The position numbers were made by a program, and so were the translations under genes. Shown one piece after another: positions 1-10,276 of a stretch of 64,000 nt of DNA (positions are counted from its first letter, which is position 1; every line of letters starts with the position of its first letter). The DNA is taken from positions 143,918,885 to 143,982,884 of the forward strand of contig NC_053038.3 in assembly GCF_002575655.3 (NCBI RefSeq), read 5' to 3'. This DNA is from Aegilops tauschii subsp. strangulata (Eukaryota > Streptophyta > Magnoliopsida > Poales > Poaceae). The notes beneath the pieces were generated by a model. That model ran no database searches. It was not told where the DNA came from and saw only the letters and a program-made list of their open reading frames with translations.

Positions 1-1145
1 CCGGAGGAGGAGGCGGCCTCGAGGGCTGGCCAGACGATGATGAAGAGGAGCACGTGCTACGCCGCCCGCCATTCGCCAGCAGGGCGGGGGCGAGTTCCTC
101 GGCAGCGCCGACTGCGCTAGGCGGCGCGCCTAAGCGACGAGCCGGCTCGCAGCTACAAGGCGGCCAGCCGAAGAAACCCAGGGGCTCAGCCGCAAAGACC
201 AGGCAGGAGGAAGCCGTCGCGAAGGCAGCCCGTTTCCAGAGGGCCCCAAAACAGCCGCCGACGGTGTCCGCGTAAGAGCTTGTCTTTTCTTGTGTTTTCC
301 TTTGTCTTTTTTTGCAAATTCCTTCTGAGTTCGTCTTGCCTTGCTTGAACAGAGTCCCGCTCTCCCTTGAGTGGTCGGCCTCCACCTTCATCATCGGGGG
401 GACGGAGGGCTCCACCAACACCCGCCGCATAGACCCACTCGCTGACCTCTGGGAGGCGGCGGAGTAGAATGCGTGGGAGGCGCGCGAGGAGCAGGAGGAG
501 GCAGAGCGGTAGAGGGAGGCAGCTAAGGCGGCGCAGGAGGAGGCGGACGTGGCGGCCATGGCCTAAGACGACGCCGCGGCCAAGGCCCAGGCGAATGCCG
601 CGACCAAGGCCTAGGCGGCCGCGGCCGCCAAAGTGCAGGCGGAGGGGGCAGCACGCGGCCGGGCTCCGCAGTTAGTCATCCCCCTACGGTCTGTGCCGCC
701 AGCGCCAGAGATCTCGACGTAGACTGGAGGAGCCGGCGACAAGCAACCGGTAGCGGAGAGGGAGGAGGGCGACGCCATCATCCCGAGGGCGGAGGTGCCT
801 CAGTAAGTGCCGACTGCCGAGGTCCAGGGCAGTCGGTCTCACGTGCCGCCAATGCCTCAAGTCGGCGGTGAGCTGGCGGTGGGGGCGACCCCCATCGTTC
901 GAACTTCGGCGCGCCGGCGTGCGGCGACGGCGACTTCGGCGCCGCGGCCTCAGGAGATTGTGGCTTCGAGCTCTTTGGCCCCAGAGGCGGAGGCCACTAG
1001 TGCCGTCCCGCGCGAGTGGATGTCTGGGGGTGGGAGAGGTGTTCTGAACAAGGCTGCGCATGAAGTCCAGTCCCTGCTTCAGGCCCAAGGCACCGCCCTC
1101 CGAATCTACACGCGGACGTTCCTGGCGTCACGAGCCGCCATCCAG

Positions 1146-1330
1146 GTATGTTCCTTAACCGTTTGTTTCTGATTCTTTGTATTTTTCTTGAATTCTTCTC
1201 TGGGGGCGCGCCACCGCACCCACTTGGTGTAGCCCCCGAGTTCTGGGCTGGCTGTTGAGCAGGCGGCTCGGAACTTAAAGGTAAGTTCCGAGTGCTGACC
1301 CCTTCTTTTCTTCTGTTGTCTTTGTTGCAG
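1146..1330 (+). other. Intron of the Tat antisense gene (copy 1 of a duplicated intron)
   Basis: The intron starts GTATGT and ends TTGCAG, with a pyrimidine-rich tract before the acceptor. The flanking exons join in one reading frame (Gln then Asp-Tyr-His). About 90 bases, from 1200 to 1290, closely match the next intron (1416-1575), including GGGGGCGCGCCA and GTAGCCCCCGAG, so the two introns are copies of one another. Confidence 0.6.
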
Positions 1331-1415
1331 GATTACCACAACATCCGTGCGGACGCCTTCAACTCCCAGGCCCAGGAGCTGGCCAAGCGGACCGCCGACT
1401 TGTCCGATAGCCGGA

Positions 1416-1575
1416 GTAAGTCTTCTCTCTTTGTTCTCGCGGGGGCGCGCCAGCGCACCCATGGGGTGTAGCCCCCGAGATGCGGGCCGACTGCTGAGCA
1501 GTCGGGTCGGATCTTCCGGCAACCACTTCTCTTTTGTTGATTTGCTGATCGTCTTTTCTTTCTTGTCTTCTCCAG
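1416..1575 (+). other. Intron of the Tat antisense gene (copy 2 of a duplicated intron)
   Basis: The intron starts GTAAGT and ends TCTCCAG and separates two coiled-coil exons that share a frame. Its middle (about 1440-1515) resembles the middle of intron 1146-1330, including the GTAGCCCCCGAG motif. Read on the strand of the retrotransposon, this motif is CTCGGGGGCTAC. Confidence 0.6.
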
Positions 1576-1759
1576 GGACCAACGCCACCTTACGGCAGCA
1601 GCTGGGCGAAGCTCAAACCGCGCTGTGCGCCAAGGAGGAGGAGCGCAGCAAGGTGGAGCAAGAGCGCGACCGCCTGGCCAAGCAGCTGGCTGACCAGGCG
1701 GACAAGCACCGGGCGGAGCTGCAGAAGCTCAAGGATGCAGAGGAGGCCCTCCAGGCCGA

Positions 1760-1764
1760 GTTCG
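1760..1764. repeat. Target site duplication GTTCG (left)
   Basis: Identical to 3193-3197 across the solo LTR. It shows a direct insertion into an exon of the Tat antisense gene. Confidence 0.93.
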
Positions 1765-3192
1765 TGTTGGAAATATGCCCTAGAGGCAATCATGTATGAT
1801 GATATTTCCTATCTGTTTATGAATAAAGATAGTCCTTGGACATTATCAATGATGTGTATCAACAAGTACATGACTTGTTTGTGGGACTATGCATTGTATG
1901 ATGATTGTCCTAAAAGGTCCCTAGTCAAAAGGGCTGTGTGGACGCGCAGCCGACTAGACTAGCATATGACACGGTCGATGGCTTGGTCTCACTAGCCATG
2001 GAGCATTGGATGCTAACCGGATAATATGGACTTGGAAGGATCTGGTCGGATTCGACGTAGTTGGATCCGAGTCGAGATAAGGTCCGAGTCGGACAGACCC
2101 AACTATGAGACGCAGCGATATGTCATCTGTGAGTCTCTAGTACTACATACGTTCTATGTCCTAAGACCTGAGCTGGCACATGTACTCGGGATGGTGACAG
2201 ACCTGTTTTGGGCCGACCAAACACTACTCCGTGACTGGGTAGTTACAAAGGTAGGTTTCGGGCTTGTCCATACCCATGCTGCGAGACATGGTCGAGCAAG
2301 ATGGGATTTTCCCCTCCGATCAAGAGAGATATACTCTGGGCCCCTCGTCTGATCCGACCAAGATAAGCATGGCCATGCGACATGGATTATGAGATAATCC
2401 GGTTAGTGGTCGGCATCACTAGAACGAGAAAGAGGTCGGGCTAGCACAAGGATGACAGACTCGCCTTGAGCCCGACAACATATATCGTGTGGCAAAAGGA
2501 ATGGAAGTATGATGTACAGGTTCGCCTAACTAGCTTCATAGTCTGCTTGGTGGTCGACATGCCTTGCTAGACGCCGCTACCAACCGTGCAGTTCGGAGGT
2601 GATCCGAACTGCGATCAAGCCGGCTTGAACCTAAGGGGTCGCGCGCTTAAGGGAAGGAACCTACGAGGCCGGATCCGAGGACACTGATCGGATGAGATCC
2701 GAGCTGTATCCGGATAGAGGCCGAGTAGACTTATGGGCTTTAGGATCTGTGCGAGGCCCAAGAGTTGAGCCCGCGACAGATGCCTATATATAGTGGAGGT
2801 GCGGCACACTCATTTGGTTGATCGCTTCGTCGCTGTCACTAGGGTTTGCATGTGTTGCGAATAGACACCTCCACTCGTCACCAACTGTGTGATCGGTCCT
2901 AGCAGTCCACCACACGGTGTTCCTCCTGCATGTGCGGATACCATCAGAGGCGGTGCACCTGCGCCGCTCCGGCGAACTTGTATGTGGGATCCGGTGACTG
3001 GCTGTTTGAGGGAGATCGGACAAGGAGGAGACGATCCACGCGGACGCGCTGCCCCAACTCTTGTTCCGCTGCACGGCACTACACGTCTAGTGGTAACGTT
3101 CTGTGATCCATCTCCCATAGCATGTTCTTAGTTGTTCCGCGCGTAGGAAAATTTTAATTTGCAGTCGACGCAACCTATGGTAGAACACAACA
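1765..3192 (+). mobile_element. Copia-like solo LTR, 1428 bp
   Basis: The element begins TGTTGGAAATATGCCC and ends ACACAACA, so the ends form the short inverted repeat TGTTG/CAACA. It is flanked by identical 5-bp duplications GTTCG at 1760-1764 and 3193-3197. Removing it restores the coiled-coil reading frame of the antisense gene. The first ~25 bases match the start I remember for Angela/BARE1/WIS LTRs in Triticeae, but the body differs, so I call it only a relative. There is no internal domain, so it is a solo LTR left by recombination between two LTRs. Confidence 0.92.
2785..2792 (+). promoter_or_regulatory. TATA box candidate in the solo LTR
   Basis: TATATATA follows GATGCC and lies about 400 bases before the LTR end, where an LTR promoter TATA is expected. 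Transcription would run rightwards into the rest of the antisense gene. Confidence 0.5.
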
Positions 3193-3197
3193 GTTCG
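3193..3197. repeat. Target site duplication GTTCG (right)
   Basis: Partner of 1760-1764. After it, the coiled-coil coding sequence continues. Confidence 0.93.
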
Positions 3198-4000
3198 AGA
3201 CTCAGCGCTCGAACTTGGTCGAGAAGGAGAAGGCCTTGTCGGACGACTACAGTTAGATCGAAGACCTGCTCGATGGTGAGTTGTCCTTCTCTTTCTTCTG
3301 CCTGCCGGCTTGTCATATGAGCCGGCTTCTAGCTTCATACTTCTTTTCTTCTTGTGGAGATTATTTCCCCGGTTACTCTCTCGCCGCCAGCCAAGCCGTC
3401 GAGGCTCGCCGTGATGAGCGGAGGCTGGCTGGTGCCACAATCGCGCCAAATGCCCCCCGGACCCTCGCTGAGCAGCTGCTCGCTATCCAGGCTCATCTCC
3501 AGCCGGCGCATCGGGCTCTCCGCCATTTGCAGCGTGCCGGAGCCAAGGTGGTCTCCGCCGTCTGGCTGGGTGCTCCAGTTCTGCACACCCTCAATCCGAC
3601 CTCCGACTGGTTGGAGGTGGCAATCGGTCGCATCGAGGCGTGGAAGGGCTCCTCCACCCGGGCGGGTGCACGGAGGGCCTTGGAGTTCGTCAAGGGGGGT
3701 ACCCTGGGCTGAACCTGGACTAGCTGGCCACTCTCCGTGCTGAAGCCGGCGAAGAGTTGGAGGCGGTGGCGCCCGAGCTCTATCATCGCGCCGCGGCGAC
3801 CGCCGAGTACACGAACACCAGTGTCTTCCTCCCCGAGCTAGATGAGGCGGGCGCCGAGGTACCGCCCAACTAGTTCGGGCTGAACCCAGAAGGCGGCGAG
3901 GACTCGGTGGAGGAGATCGCCTCCAGCCATGAAGGCGAGGAGGAGGACGACGAGGATGAAGACGACGCGCCGGATGATGGAGACGACAGCCGGGTTCCAA

Positions 4001-4554
4001 CTTATTCTTGCTTTCTGTCCTTTGGCTTTTTCCTTTGCCGCCCTCCCTTGACTACGGTCATGCCAGCCGGACAGCCGCTCTGCGGACTGTGGCTAGGTCA
4101 AGTACTTAGTCGTTTGGGAGGGCAAGTACTTTGTCTGACTATAATGTAGCAAGATAAGTAAGAGGCCGGCCAGCCGGCTGCTTAGAAGCCGGTCGGTGAG
4201 GTAAGGAGCCGGCCTGGACTATGTGGATGCTTTGGTCCTTAGCCATTTTTCATGCGGGCACCCTTTCGTGCCTTTAGCTCTTGCCAGCCGAACAGTCGCT
4301 CTACGAGCTGCGGCTTGTGGCAAGAGAGGGCTTAGGTGCCGACACATTACTTATCCGGCTACAGGAAGCACCAACATGGTACAAAATGGCAAACCCCTGG
4401 GCCGACTGGCGAACCCGGTGCCAAGCAGAAGAATGAAATAACACATTCATAGGCATAATATTATCATATAGATAAAAAAGGGTAGCCCCCGAGTGCTCCT
4501 CGAGGGACCCGATGTCTTGTACTTAATACAAAAGGTAGTGTGGTACATACTGCA
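4001..4554. other. Spacer between antisense ORF and integrase end
   Basis: No coding sequence is supported here. The spacer separates the converging 3' ends of the antisense gene and of pol. It holds Tat-typical 'GCCGGC' rich sequence and, at 4482-4493, the motif GTAGCCCCCGAG. On the retrotransposon strand that is CTCGGGGGCTAC, a polypurine-tract-like motif also found in two introns of the antisense gene. Confidence 0.6.
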
Positions 4555-5860
4555 TCAACTATAAAATTTTCGAAGGAGGTTCGCGTTCCATGGGCGCTCT
4601 GATTCCTTGCCCGAATTGTCTCTCTTGCGTGCTCTGGGCTTCTGTGTGTCGATGAGGTAGTAGGAGTTGTTGCCCAATGCTTTGCTGATGATGAAGGGGC
4701 GTTCCCAAGGGGTCGAGAGCTTGTGATGGCCGGCTGTTCGCTGGATCAGCCGGAGTACAAGGTCTCCCTCTTGGAAGGATCTTGGCTTGACCTTCCAACT
4801 GTGGTAGCGGTGCAGACTCTGCTGGTAGATGGTGGACCAGCTGAGTGCCAACCGCCGGCCCTCTTCCAGCAGATCGAGACCGTCTTCTCGTGCTTCCTTT
4901 GCCTCCGCTTCCATGTACATGGTGACGCAAGGTGAGTCAAACTCAATGTCAGTTTGGATGACGGCCTCGGCACCGTACACGGAAAGAATGGAGTGAAGCC
5001 GGTTGATTTGTTCGGAGTGGTGCAGATGCTCCAGAGGGCGGCCGGCAGCTCGTCGATCCAGCAGCCGGCCGACCGCTCTAGTGGCTCGACCAGTCAGGGC
5101 TTGATGCCGGAGAGGATGAGGACGTTTGCTCGCTCGACTTGGCCGTTTGACTGCGGATGGGCAACGGACGCTAAGTTCAGTCGGATGCCCTGTGTCGCGC
5201 AGAAATGGGCCAAGGCTCCCTCAGCAAAGTTTGTGCCATTGTCGGTGATGATGCTGTGTGGCACACCGTATTGGACGGTGATATCTGCGATAAAGGTCAC
5301 AGTAGTCGGACCATTCAACTTCTTGATTGGCTTTGCTTAAATCCACTTGGTGAATTTGTCCATGACGACGAGCAAATGGGTCATGCCGCCGTGTGCTGTC
5401 TTGAATGGTCCCACCATGTCCAGCCCCCACACGGCAAAGGGCCTAGTGAGGGGGATGGTATTGAATGCAGAAGCCAGTAGATGTTGCTTGGAGCTGAACT
5501 TCTGGCACCCTTTGCAATGCTTGACCAACTCCTTGGCATCTTCCAAAGCAGTCGGCCAGAAGAAACAATGGCGGAAAGCTTTCGCGACAAGGGACCTGGA
5601 GGCCGTGTGGTGGCCGCACTCACCTTGGTGGATATCTTTGAGGATTGCTTGGCCCTTCTCTCGTTCTACGCAGTGTTCGAAGACTCCAGTCACGCTGCGT
5701 CTGACAAGCTCTCTGTTTACTATCATGTAAGCTCCTGCTCGGCGCTGCACTTGCCAGGCCGATATCTCACCAGCCGGTAGCTCTCTGTTCACCAGAAACT
5801 TGAGGATGGGATGTGCCCATGATGGTTCTTGAATTTCTTCTACTGCCACTACGGCCACTT
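4555..5860 (-). pseudogene. Tat element integrase (broken)
   Basis: Integrase inserts the reverse-transcribed element into the genome. The amino-terminal zinc-binding motif is visible (histidines then Cys-x2-Cys near 5510-5620). The catalytic triad can be placed: Asp in LDMVGPF (about 5417), Asp in ITDNGTNF (about 5243) and Glu in GQVERAN (about 5137). The last two are 35 residues apart, the D-35-E spacing of the family. The carboxy-terminal part ends in a stop at 4555-4557. Breaks are a TAA at 5337-5339 just after the first catalytic segment, a stop near 5094 and a frame change before 4980. It is downstream of RNase H, as in Gypsy elements, and converges on the antisense ORF. Confidence 0.85.
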
Positions 5861-5924
5861 GTACTAGGGCGGTTGGGTTGGGAGGCGGCGGGTTGGGGTT
5901 GATTGCTGCTTGCTGCATCGTTGA

Positions 5925-6150
5925 AGTCTTTGGGCCGACTGCTGCAGCCCCCGGGCCGGGTTGTGAAGTCCCCGGGCCGGGTGCAACTGCTGCAGTCCCC
6001 GAACCGCTTGGTGAAGTCCCCGGGTCAACTGCTGTAGCCTCCGGGCCGGGATGTGATGTCCCCGGGCCAGGTGCAACCGCTGCAGTCCCCGTGCCACCCG
6101 TCGAAGTCCCCGAGCCAGCTGCTGCAGCCCCCGAGTCAGATCCAACTGCT
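5925..6150 (-). repeat. Minisatellite-like repeats in the RNase H to integrase linker
   Basis: A degenerate repeat of about 30-40 bases, with GTCCCCGGGCCGGG-like cores and TGCAGTCCCC spacers, occurs about six times. On the minus strand it encodes Pro/Gly/Ser/Thr-rich units such as APGPGTS and GPEATAV. It lies between the second RNase H and integrase in an otherwise conserved polyprotein, so it looks like expansion of a flexible linker. The coding frame is open through the repeats. Confidence 0.7.
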
Positions 6151-6660
6151 TCGAGAGGAGCCGGCACGAAGATGGACTCAGATTCGGAGAAGGCTTGATT
6201 GACGGCTTGCGGAGGCACTGAAGGGATACATCGGCTGGTATTGCTTGACGGGTGGAGCCGATCCGTGCCAAGGCGTCAGCTAGCTCATTTTCATCCCATG
6301 GCACGTGAAGGAACTCACACCCCTCAAAATATCCGCTGAGCTGCTGAATGAGGAAGCGGTAACTTGCCATGTTTGTATCCTTGGCGTCCCAGTCACCAGA
6401 CGACTGCTGGACCACCAAGTCGGAGTCGCCGTAGCACAAGATCCGGCGGATGCCGATCTCTTTGGCCAACTAGAGGCCGTGTATTAGTGCTTCATACTCG
6501 GCCACATTGTTGGAGGCAGTGAAATGGATTTGCAATGTGTATCTGAGCTTGTCACCTTTGGGAGAACTGAGAACAACGCCGGCTCCCAAGCCGGTGCGCA
6601 TTTTCGAGCCATCAAAGTGCATCCGCCAATGGGTGGAGTCCGGAGCTGGCGGCAGGTATT
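6150..6660 (-). pseudogene. Second (Tat-specific) RNase H domain
   Basis: This is an RNase H fold of the RVT_3 type. It begins with HFDGSK near 6615 and contains ASNNVAEYEAL (about 6490-6520) and, after a break, CYGDSDLVVQQ (about 6400-6430) and the final acidic segment WDENELADALARIG (about 6245-6300). These give the expected Asp, Glu, Asp, Asp order. A TAG at 6470-6472 splits the domain between HGL and LAKEIG. A second RNase H after the ordinary one is a known trait of the Tat lineage and is the main ground for placing this element there. Confidence 0.8.
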
Positions 6661-7162
6661 GGGTCTCGGCCCAGTCGACAAGGAAGTCGGCCAGTGCTTG
6701 GGACTTGATTGCGGTGCGTGGCTGGTAGAAGATGGTGTAGGGGGCCAACTCGATGGACCATTTGGCCAGCCGGCCAGATGCATCTCTGTTGCTAATGATC
6801 TCAGCAAGCGGGGCAGTGCAAACAACCATGATTGGGTGCTCTTGAAAGTATGGCTTCAGCTTTTTGGCGGCAAAGTGCACGCCGTAGCACATCTTCTCGT
6901 AGTGTGGGTAGTTCTGCGTTGAGGTTGACAGCACCTCGCTCAAATAGTACACGGGCCTCCAGACCGGCTGTGCTCTGCCGTCTTCTGGGCGCTCAACTAC
7001 CATGACAGCGCTGACCACCCGGCTAGTGGCGGCGATGTAGAGGTACATGGGCTCTTTAGCAGTCGGGGCCGCCAGGACAGGCGGTGTGGTCAACATCTTC
7101 TTTAACTGGAGAAAAGTTTCGTCTGCCTTGTCATTCCACTCGAAATGAGTGGTCTTCCTCAA
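6660..7162 (-). pseudogene. Tat element RT-linked RNase H and connection domain
   Basis: The translation shows the usual connection (FEWNDKADETFLQLKKML), then a degenerate RNase H domain with YLSEVL, NYPHYEKMCYGVHFAAKKL and the tail ALADFLVDW. The position normally reading Asp in FCDAS is replaced (YIAATSR), as expected for the first RNase H of a dual-RNase-H element, which is usually inactive. It follows RT after a stop at 7166-7168. Confidence 0.8.
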
Positions 7163-7165
7163 GAG

Positions 7166-8000
7166 CTAGTACAGAGGAAGAGGCTTCTCACCCAGCCGAC
7201 TGATGAAGCGGCTGATGGATGCCAAACAGCCGGTGAATTTCTGGACGTCTCTAAGTCGGCTGGGTCTCTCCATCCTCTCGATGGCCTTGATCTTCACAGG
7301 GTTGCTCTCAATGCCGCTCTCTGAGACCAGGAAGCCAAGGAGCTGGCTGGCCGGTACTCCAAAGATGCATTTCTCTGGGTTGAGCTTGATCTGAAACCGG
7401 CGCAGATTTTCAAAAGTTTCCTTGAGATCTTCCAAGAGGGTACCGCGCTTCTCCGTCTTCACCACAATATCGTCTACATAGACGTGGGCATTCTTGCCGA
7501 GTTGGTTGAGGAGGCACTTCTGCATGCAACGCTGAAACGTGGCACCGGCATTTCTCAAGCCGAATGTCATGGTCAGGTAGCAGAAGGCTCCGAATGGTGT
7601 GATGAAGGCGGTCTTCAGGCAGTCTGCCGGGTTCAACTTGATCTAGTGATAACCTAAGTAGGCATCCAAGAAACTCAACAGATCGCATCCGGCTGTGGAG
7701 TCTATCACTTGGTCAATCGGGGCAATGCGAACAGATCCTTGGGGCAGGCTTTGTTGAGACTGGTGTAATCAATGCACATGCGCCACTTGTTATTCTTCTT
7801 TAGTGCAAGGACTGGGTTGGCAAGCCATTCAGGGAAGAAAACTTCCATAATGAAGCCAGCTGCCAACAGGCGGGCGATCTCCTGTCGAACGATTCTTCTC
7901 TTCTCCTTTGACAGTCGACGGAGGGGTTGTTTGACCGGTTTGGCATCTGCTCTGACATGTAGCTTGTGCTCGGCGAAATCCGTCGGAACACCCGGCATGT
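7166..8000 (-). pseudogene. Tat element reverse transcriptase (broken)
   Basis: The reverse transcriptase copies element RNA to DNA. Visible motifs in order are the N-terminal LSKEKRRIVRQEI, ANPVLALKKNNKWRMCIDY (about 7760-7815), TPFGAFCYLTMTFGL (about 7560-7600), the active-site YVDD (about 7473-7484) and KCIFGV. The YVDD aspartates are present. Breaks are a frame change near 7705 and a TAG at 7643-7645 in the conserved GYHxIK segment, best explained as CAG to TAG. The preceding protease and following RNase H belong to the same polyprotein. Confidence 0.88.
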
Positions 8001-8061
8001 CTTTGGGAGACCATGCAAAGATGTCCCAATTCTCATGTGGGAAATCGATGAGCTCGCTTTT

Positions 8062-8700
8062 CTATTTGCTATCAAGGTTGGCACCTATGACGACGTGCCT
8101 CTCCGGGTGCTCAGGGTCCAAGGGAATCTTGTTCGTTTCTTTGGCCGCCTGGAAGGAGACCTGGGTCTCTGACTCTTTGGGTTCTGGTGATAGGTCCGGC
8201 TGCTTGCTGGCCATGGCCACCACCCGGTCCAGGAGCTTCTTCTCAGCTGCAATCACAAGGGACTCGGCCAGCCGGCTGCTGGTTGTAGCACAGGCGGACG
8301 ACTTCTCATAGTCCCCATTGATCGTGATAATGACCTTGGTCCCGGGCATCTTCAGCTTGAGGAAGGCATAATGTGGCACTGCCATGAACTTGGCTAGAGT
8401 CGGCCAGCCTAAGAGCACGTGGTAAGGGCTCTCTAGGTTCACCACCTCAAACCAAATTGCCTCACAGCAGAAATGATCCTTGTCCTCGAAGAGGACATCT
8501 ATCTTGATCTTGCCGATTGGTGAGCAGGAAAGGACGGGCACAATGCCATGAAACACCGTCCGACTGGGCTGGAGTTGCTTCTGTTTGATGCACAACTTCT
8601 CCATGGTGTTGCGGTAGAGGATGTTGATGCTGCTGCCGCCATCTATCAGGATTCAGGAGAAACAAACAACTCGCCTCTTCGTTGCAAGGGTGGCATCCAA
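8062..8700 (-). pseudogene. Tat element aspartic protease region
   Basis: The retroviral-type protease matures Gag-Pol. The active-site segment reads LIDGGSS at about 8626-8649, with DGG in place of the DTG or DSG of most retroelement proteases. The following SINILYRNTM and the downstream YHVLLGWPTLAKFMAVPHYAFLKLKMPG are family-like. An in-frame TGA at 8653-8655, two codons before the Leu-Ile-Asp, is best explained as CGA to TGA. The region after it (8062-8340) is a low-complexity linker to RT. Confidence 0.7.
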
Positions 8701-8879
8701 TACCAAGGCGTAGGAGCCCGGAGAAGGCATAACCTCTGGGTGATCAGCACGGCTCCAGCTGATAGGCTTCTCAGACCAGTGCATGAACTCTGGAGCAGTT
8801 GAGGCCACTGCATTCACTTCACGGTGCTGCTGGCGCCGGTTGTGCCTGTCATTGGCCACGCTGGTGAAGACAACGTAAG

Positions 8880-9235
8880 CACCATGCTCTTCAGGGTAAT
8901 CATCTTGGACTGCACCGACTGCTGGACGGGCTGCTGGCTGCTGAGGAGGTGGAGCCGGCAGGCCAGCAGGCGGAGGAGGTAGTCCTTCTCCCTTGGCGAT
9001 GTGTACAAGCCAGTGGCATTTCCGGGTTGTATGGTTGGACGGCTTCGCGCCACTGTGGAACTTACAAGGGGCATCGAGGGTCTGCTCAAAGGAGAAGGCG
9101 GGTAGCCATGCTGGCTTGCCGCCCTTCTGGCGCTTGGGGAGGGGTTGCCCTTCGGGATGCTAGTCCTCAACTGTCGCCACCTGCCGGCTGGTGGAAGCCG
9201 ACTGGTGGGCTTTGCGCTTGTTGTCGTTCGGCTGC
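8880..9235 (-). pseudogene. Tat Gag C-terminal nucleocapsid-like part with CHHC motif
   Basis: On the minus strand at 9013-9068 one frame reads Cys-Lys-Phe-His, then His-Thr-Thr-Arg-Lys-Cys. This gives C-x2-H-x7-H-x4-C, not the common CCHC knuckle. It sits after the Gag core and before protease, the normal place for the nucleocapsid zinc finger. Several frames are used over this stretch, so the coding sequence is shifted. Confidence 0.65.
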
Positions 9236-9860
9236 TAGCGCCGACTGTTGTCTCTAGCCGGCGTTCGAGGAGCCGGAGGGAGCACCTTCCTAGAAGCATC
9301 CACTCGGAGCTCCGATTTCATGGAGGAGTCAGCAGTGGCGTACTTGTCTGCTATGATCAGCAGCTCGTCAAGTGTGGCCAGCTCATCGCAGAGGAGTCGG
9401 TGCTTGAGTAAGGTGCCCTCTCGGCACCCGGCTGTGAAGTACTCTATGGCTTGCACCCCGTGCACCCCCTCGCAGGAGTTGCGCAGTTCAGCCCAACGCG
9501 TCAGGTAGTCACGGGTGGACTCGTTAGGGCCTTGGACACACAACAAGAGCTGGCGAGGCTTGGGCGGCCGCTTGTAGGTGCTGGTGAAGTTGCAGACGAA
9601 GCAGTGAAATCTACCCAGCTGTTGATTATGTGGGGCTTCAGGCAGTTCATCCATGTCCGGGCCGTGCCATGGAGCATGAGCGGAACGTACTTCACGGCAA
9701 CACGCTTGTTGCCGTTTGCTATGCTGACTGCAGTGGAGTAGTCAACCAACCAATCCTCCGGCTTCATGGAGCCGTTGTACTTGGGCGTATCCCGTGGGAG
9801 CGAGAACCCTTTGGGGAAGGGCTCGTCGCGGATGCGGGGGTCGAAACAAGGCAGACCCAT
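9235..9860 (-). pseudogene. Tat Gag core (Retrotrans_gag domain), frameshifted
   Basis: Gag forms the particle in which reverse transcription occurs. Motifs are PKYNGSMKPEDWLVDY, LMLHGTARTWMNCL, then, in a second frame, TYKRPPKPRQLLLCVQ, ESTRDYLTRWAELRN and LDELLIIADKYA. Together these make a nearly complete Retrotrans_gag domain. A frame change near 9600-9650 separates the halves. Confidence 0.85.
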
Positions 9861-10276
9861 TGCGTCTTCCTCTTCTAGCGCCAGGGATCGATTGAGACGA
9901 CATGTACGGTGGCGGGCGTCATTCTCTCCGACTCCTTCTCAGCGGCCCAGCCGGTCACCGAGAGTCGGGTGCTCAACAGGCGGCGGGGTAGCGTGCCTCT
10001 CCCTGTGAGGTGGAGGAGGAGGCGGGCAGTCGTCCCGTCGTTCCACTGCTCGTGGGCGGCCATCTTGGTCGCGCTCGATGGTGATGTGTGTGCGGCTGCG
10101 GCTAGTAGCCGGCTCTTTGTCTCGTTTGTTGCGGACGCCGCCTGTCGGCATCCAGGAGGTCGCGCCTTGCTCTCAGCGAGGGGGCGGGTTCTCAACCTGC
10201 TGGCCGGGATCTTCTTCGCGGTAGCCGGCCTCTTGCAGCACGGCAGCCGCGTTAATGAGCCGCTGAACGTGCTCCG

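Larger units (their letters stand above)
1..4000 (+). pseudogene. Antisense ORF (aORF) of the Tat element, coiled-coil protein, broken
   Basis: This plus-strand gene runs opposite to the gag-pol of its own element and begins before position 1. Visible pieces are a basic/proline-rich exon to about 271 (donor GTAAGAG); a stop-rich stretch to about 800; an exon about 802-1145; an exon 1331-1415; an exon 1576-1764 that resumes at 3198 after a solo LTR; and an exon from about 3391. The exons from 802 onward join in one frame and encode a long Glu/Lys/Ala/Gln-rich coiled coil. The last part ends in a run of Asp/Glu near 3940-3990. Damage includes an in-frame TAG near 3254, a frame change near 3700 and later stops. 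Comparable aORFs are known in Tat elements and in proteins annotated as 'putative gypsy type transposon' (PF04195); assignment to that family is inference. The N-terminal part that would settle it is outside the window. Confidence 0.6.

Noticed and set aside
469..675. Arg/Pro-rich small frame
   Set aside because: GC-rich shadow of the antisense gene region, which has stops in the likely coding frame here; no support as a separate gene.
3335..4000. 221-codon minus-strand frame rich in Pro/Arg
   Set aside because: It is the reverse of GC-rich antisense-gene exons on the plus strand, which show coiled-coil coding and splice sites.
5864..6469. 201-codon minus-strand frame running through the repeat linker
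   Set aside because: Only its first ~80 codons (second RNase H) are real; the rest reads the linker repeats in a wrong frame.
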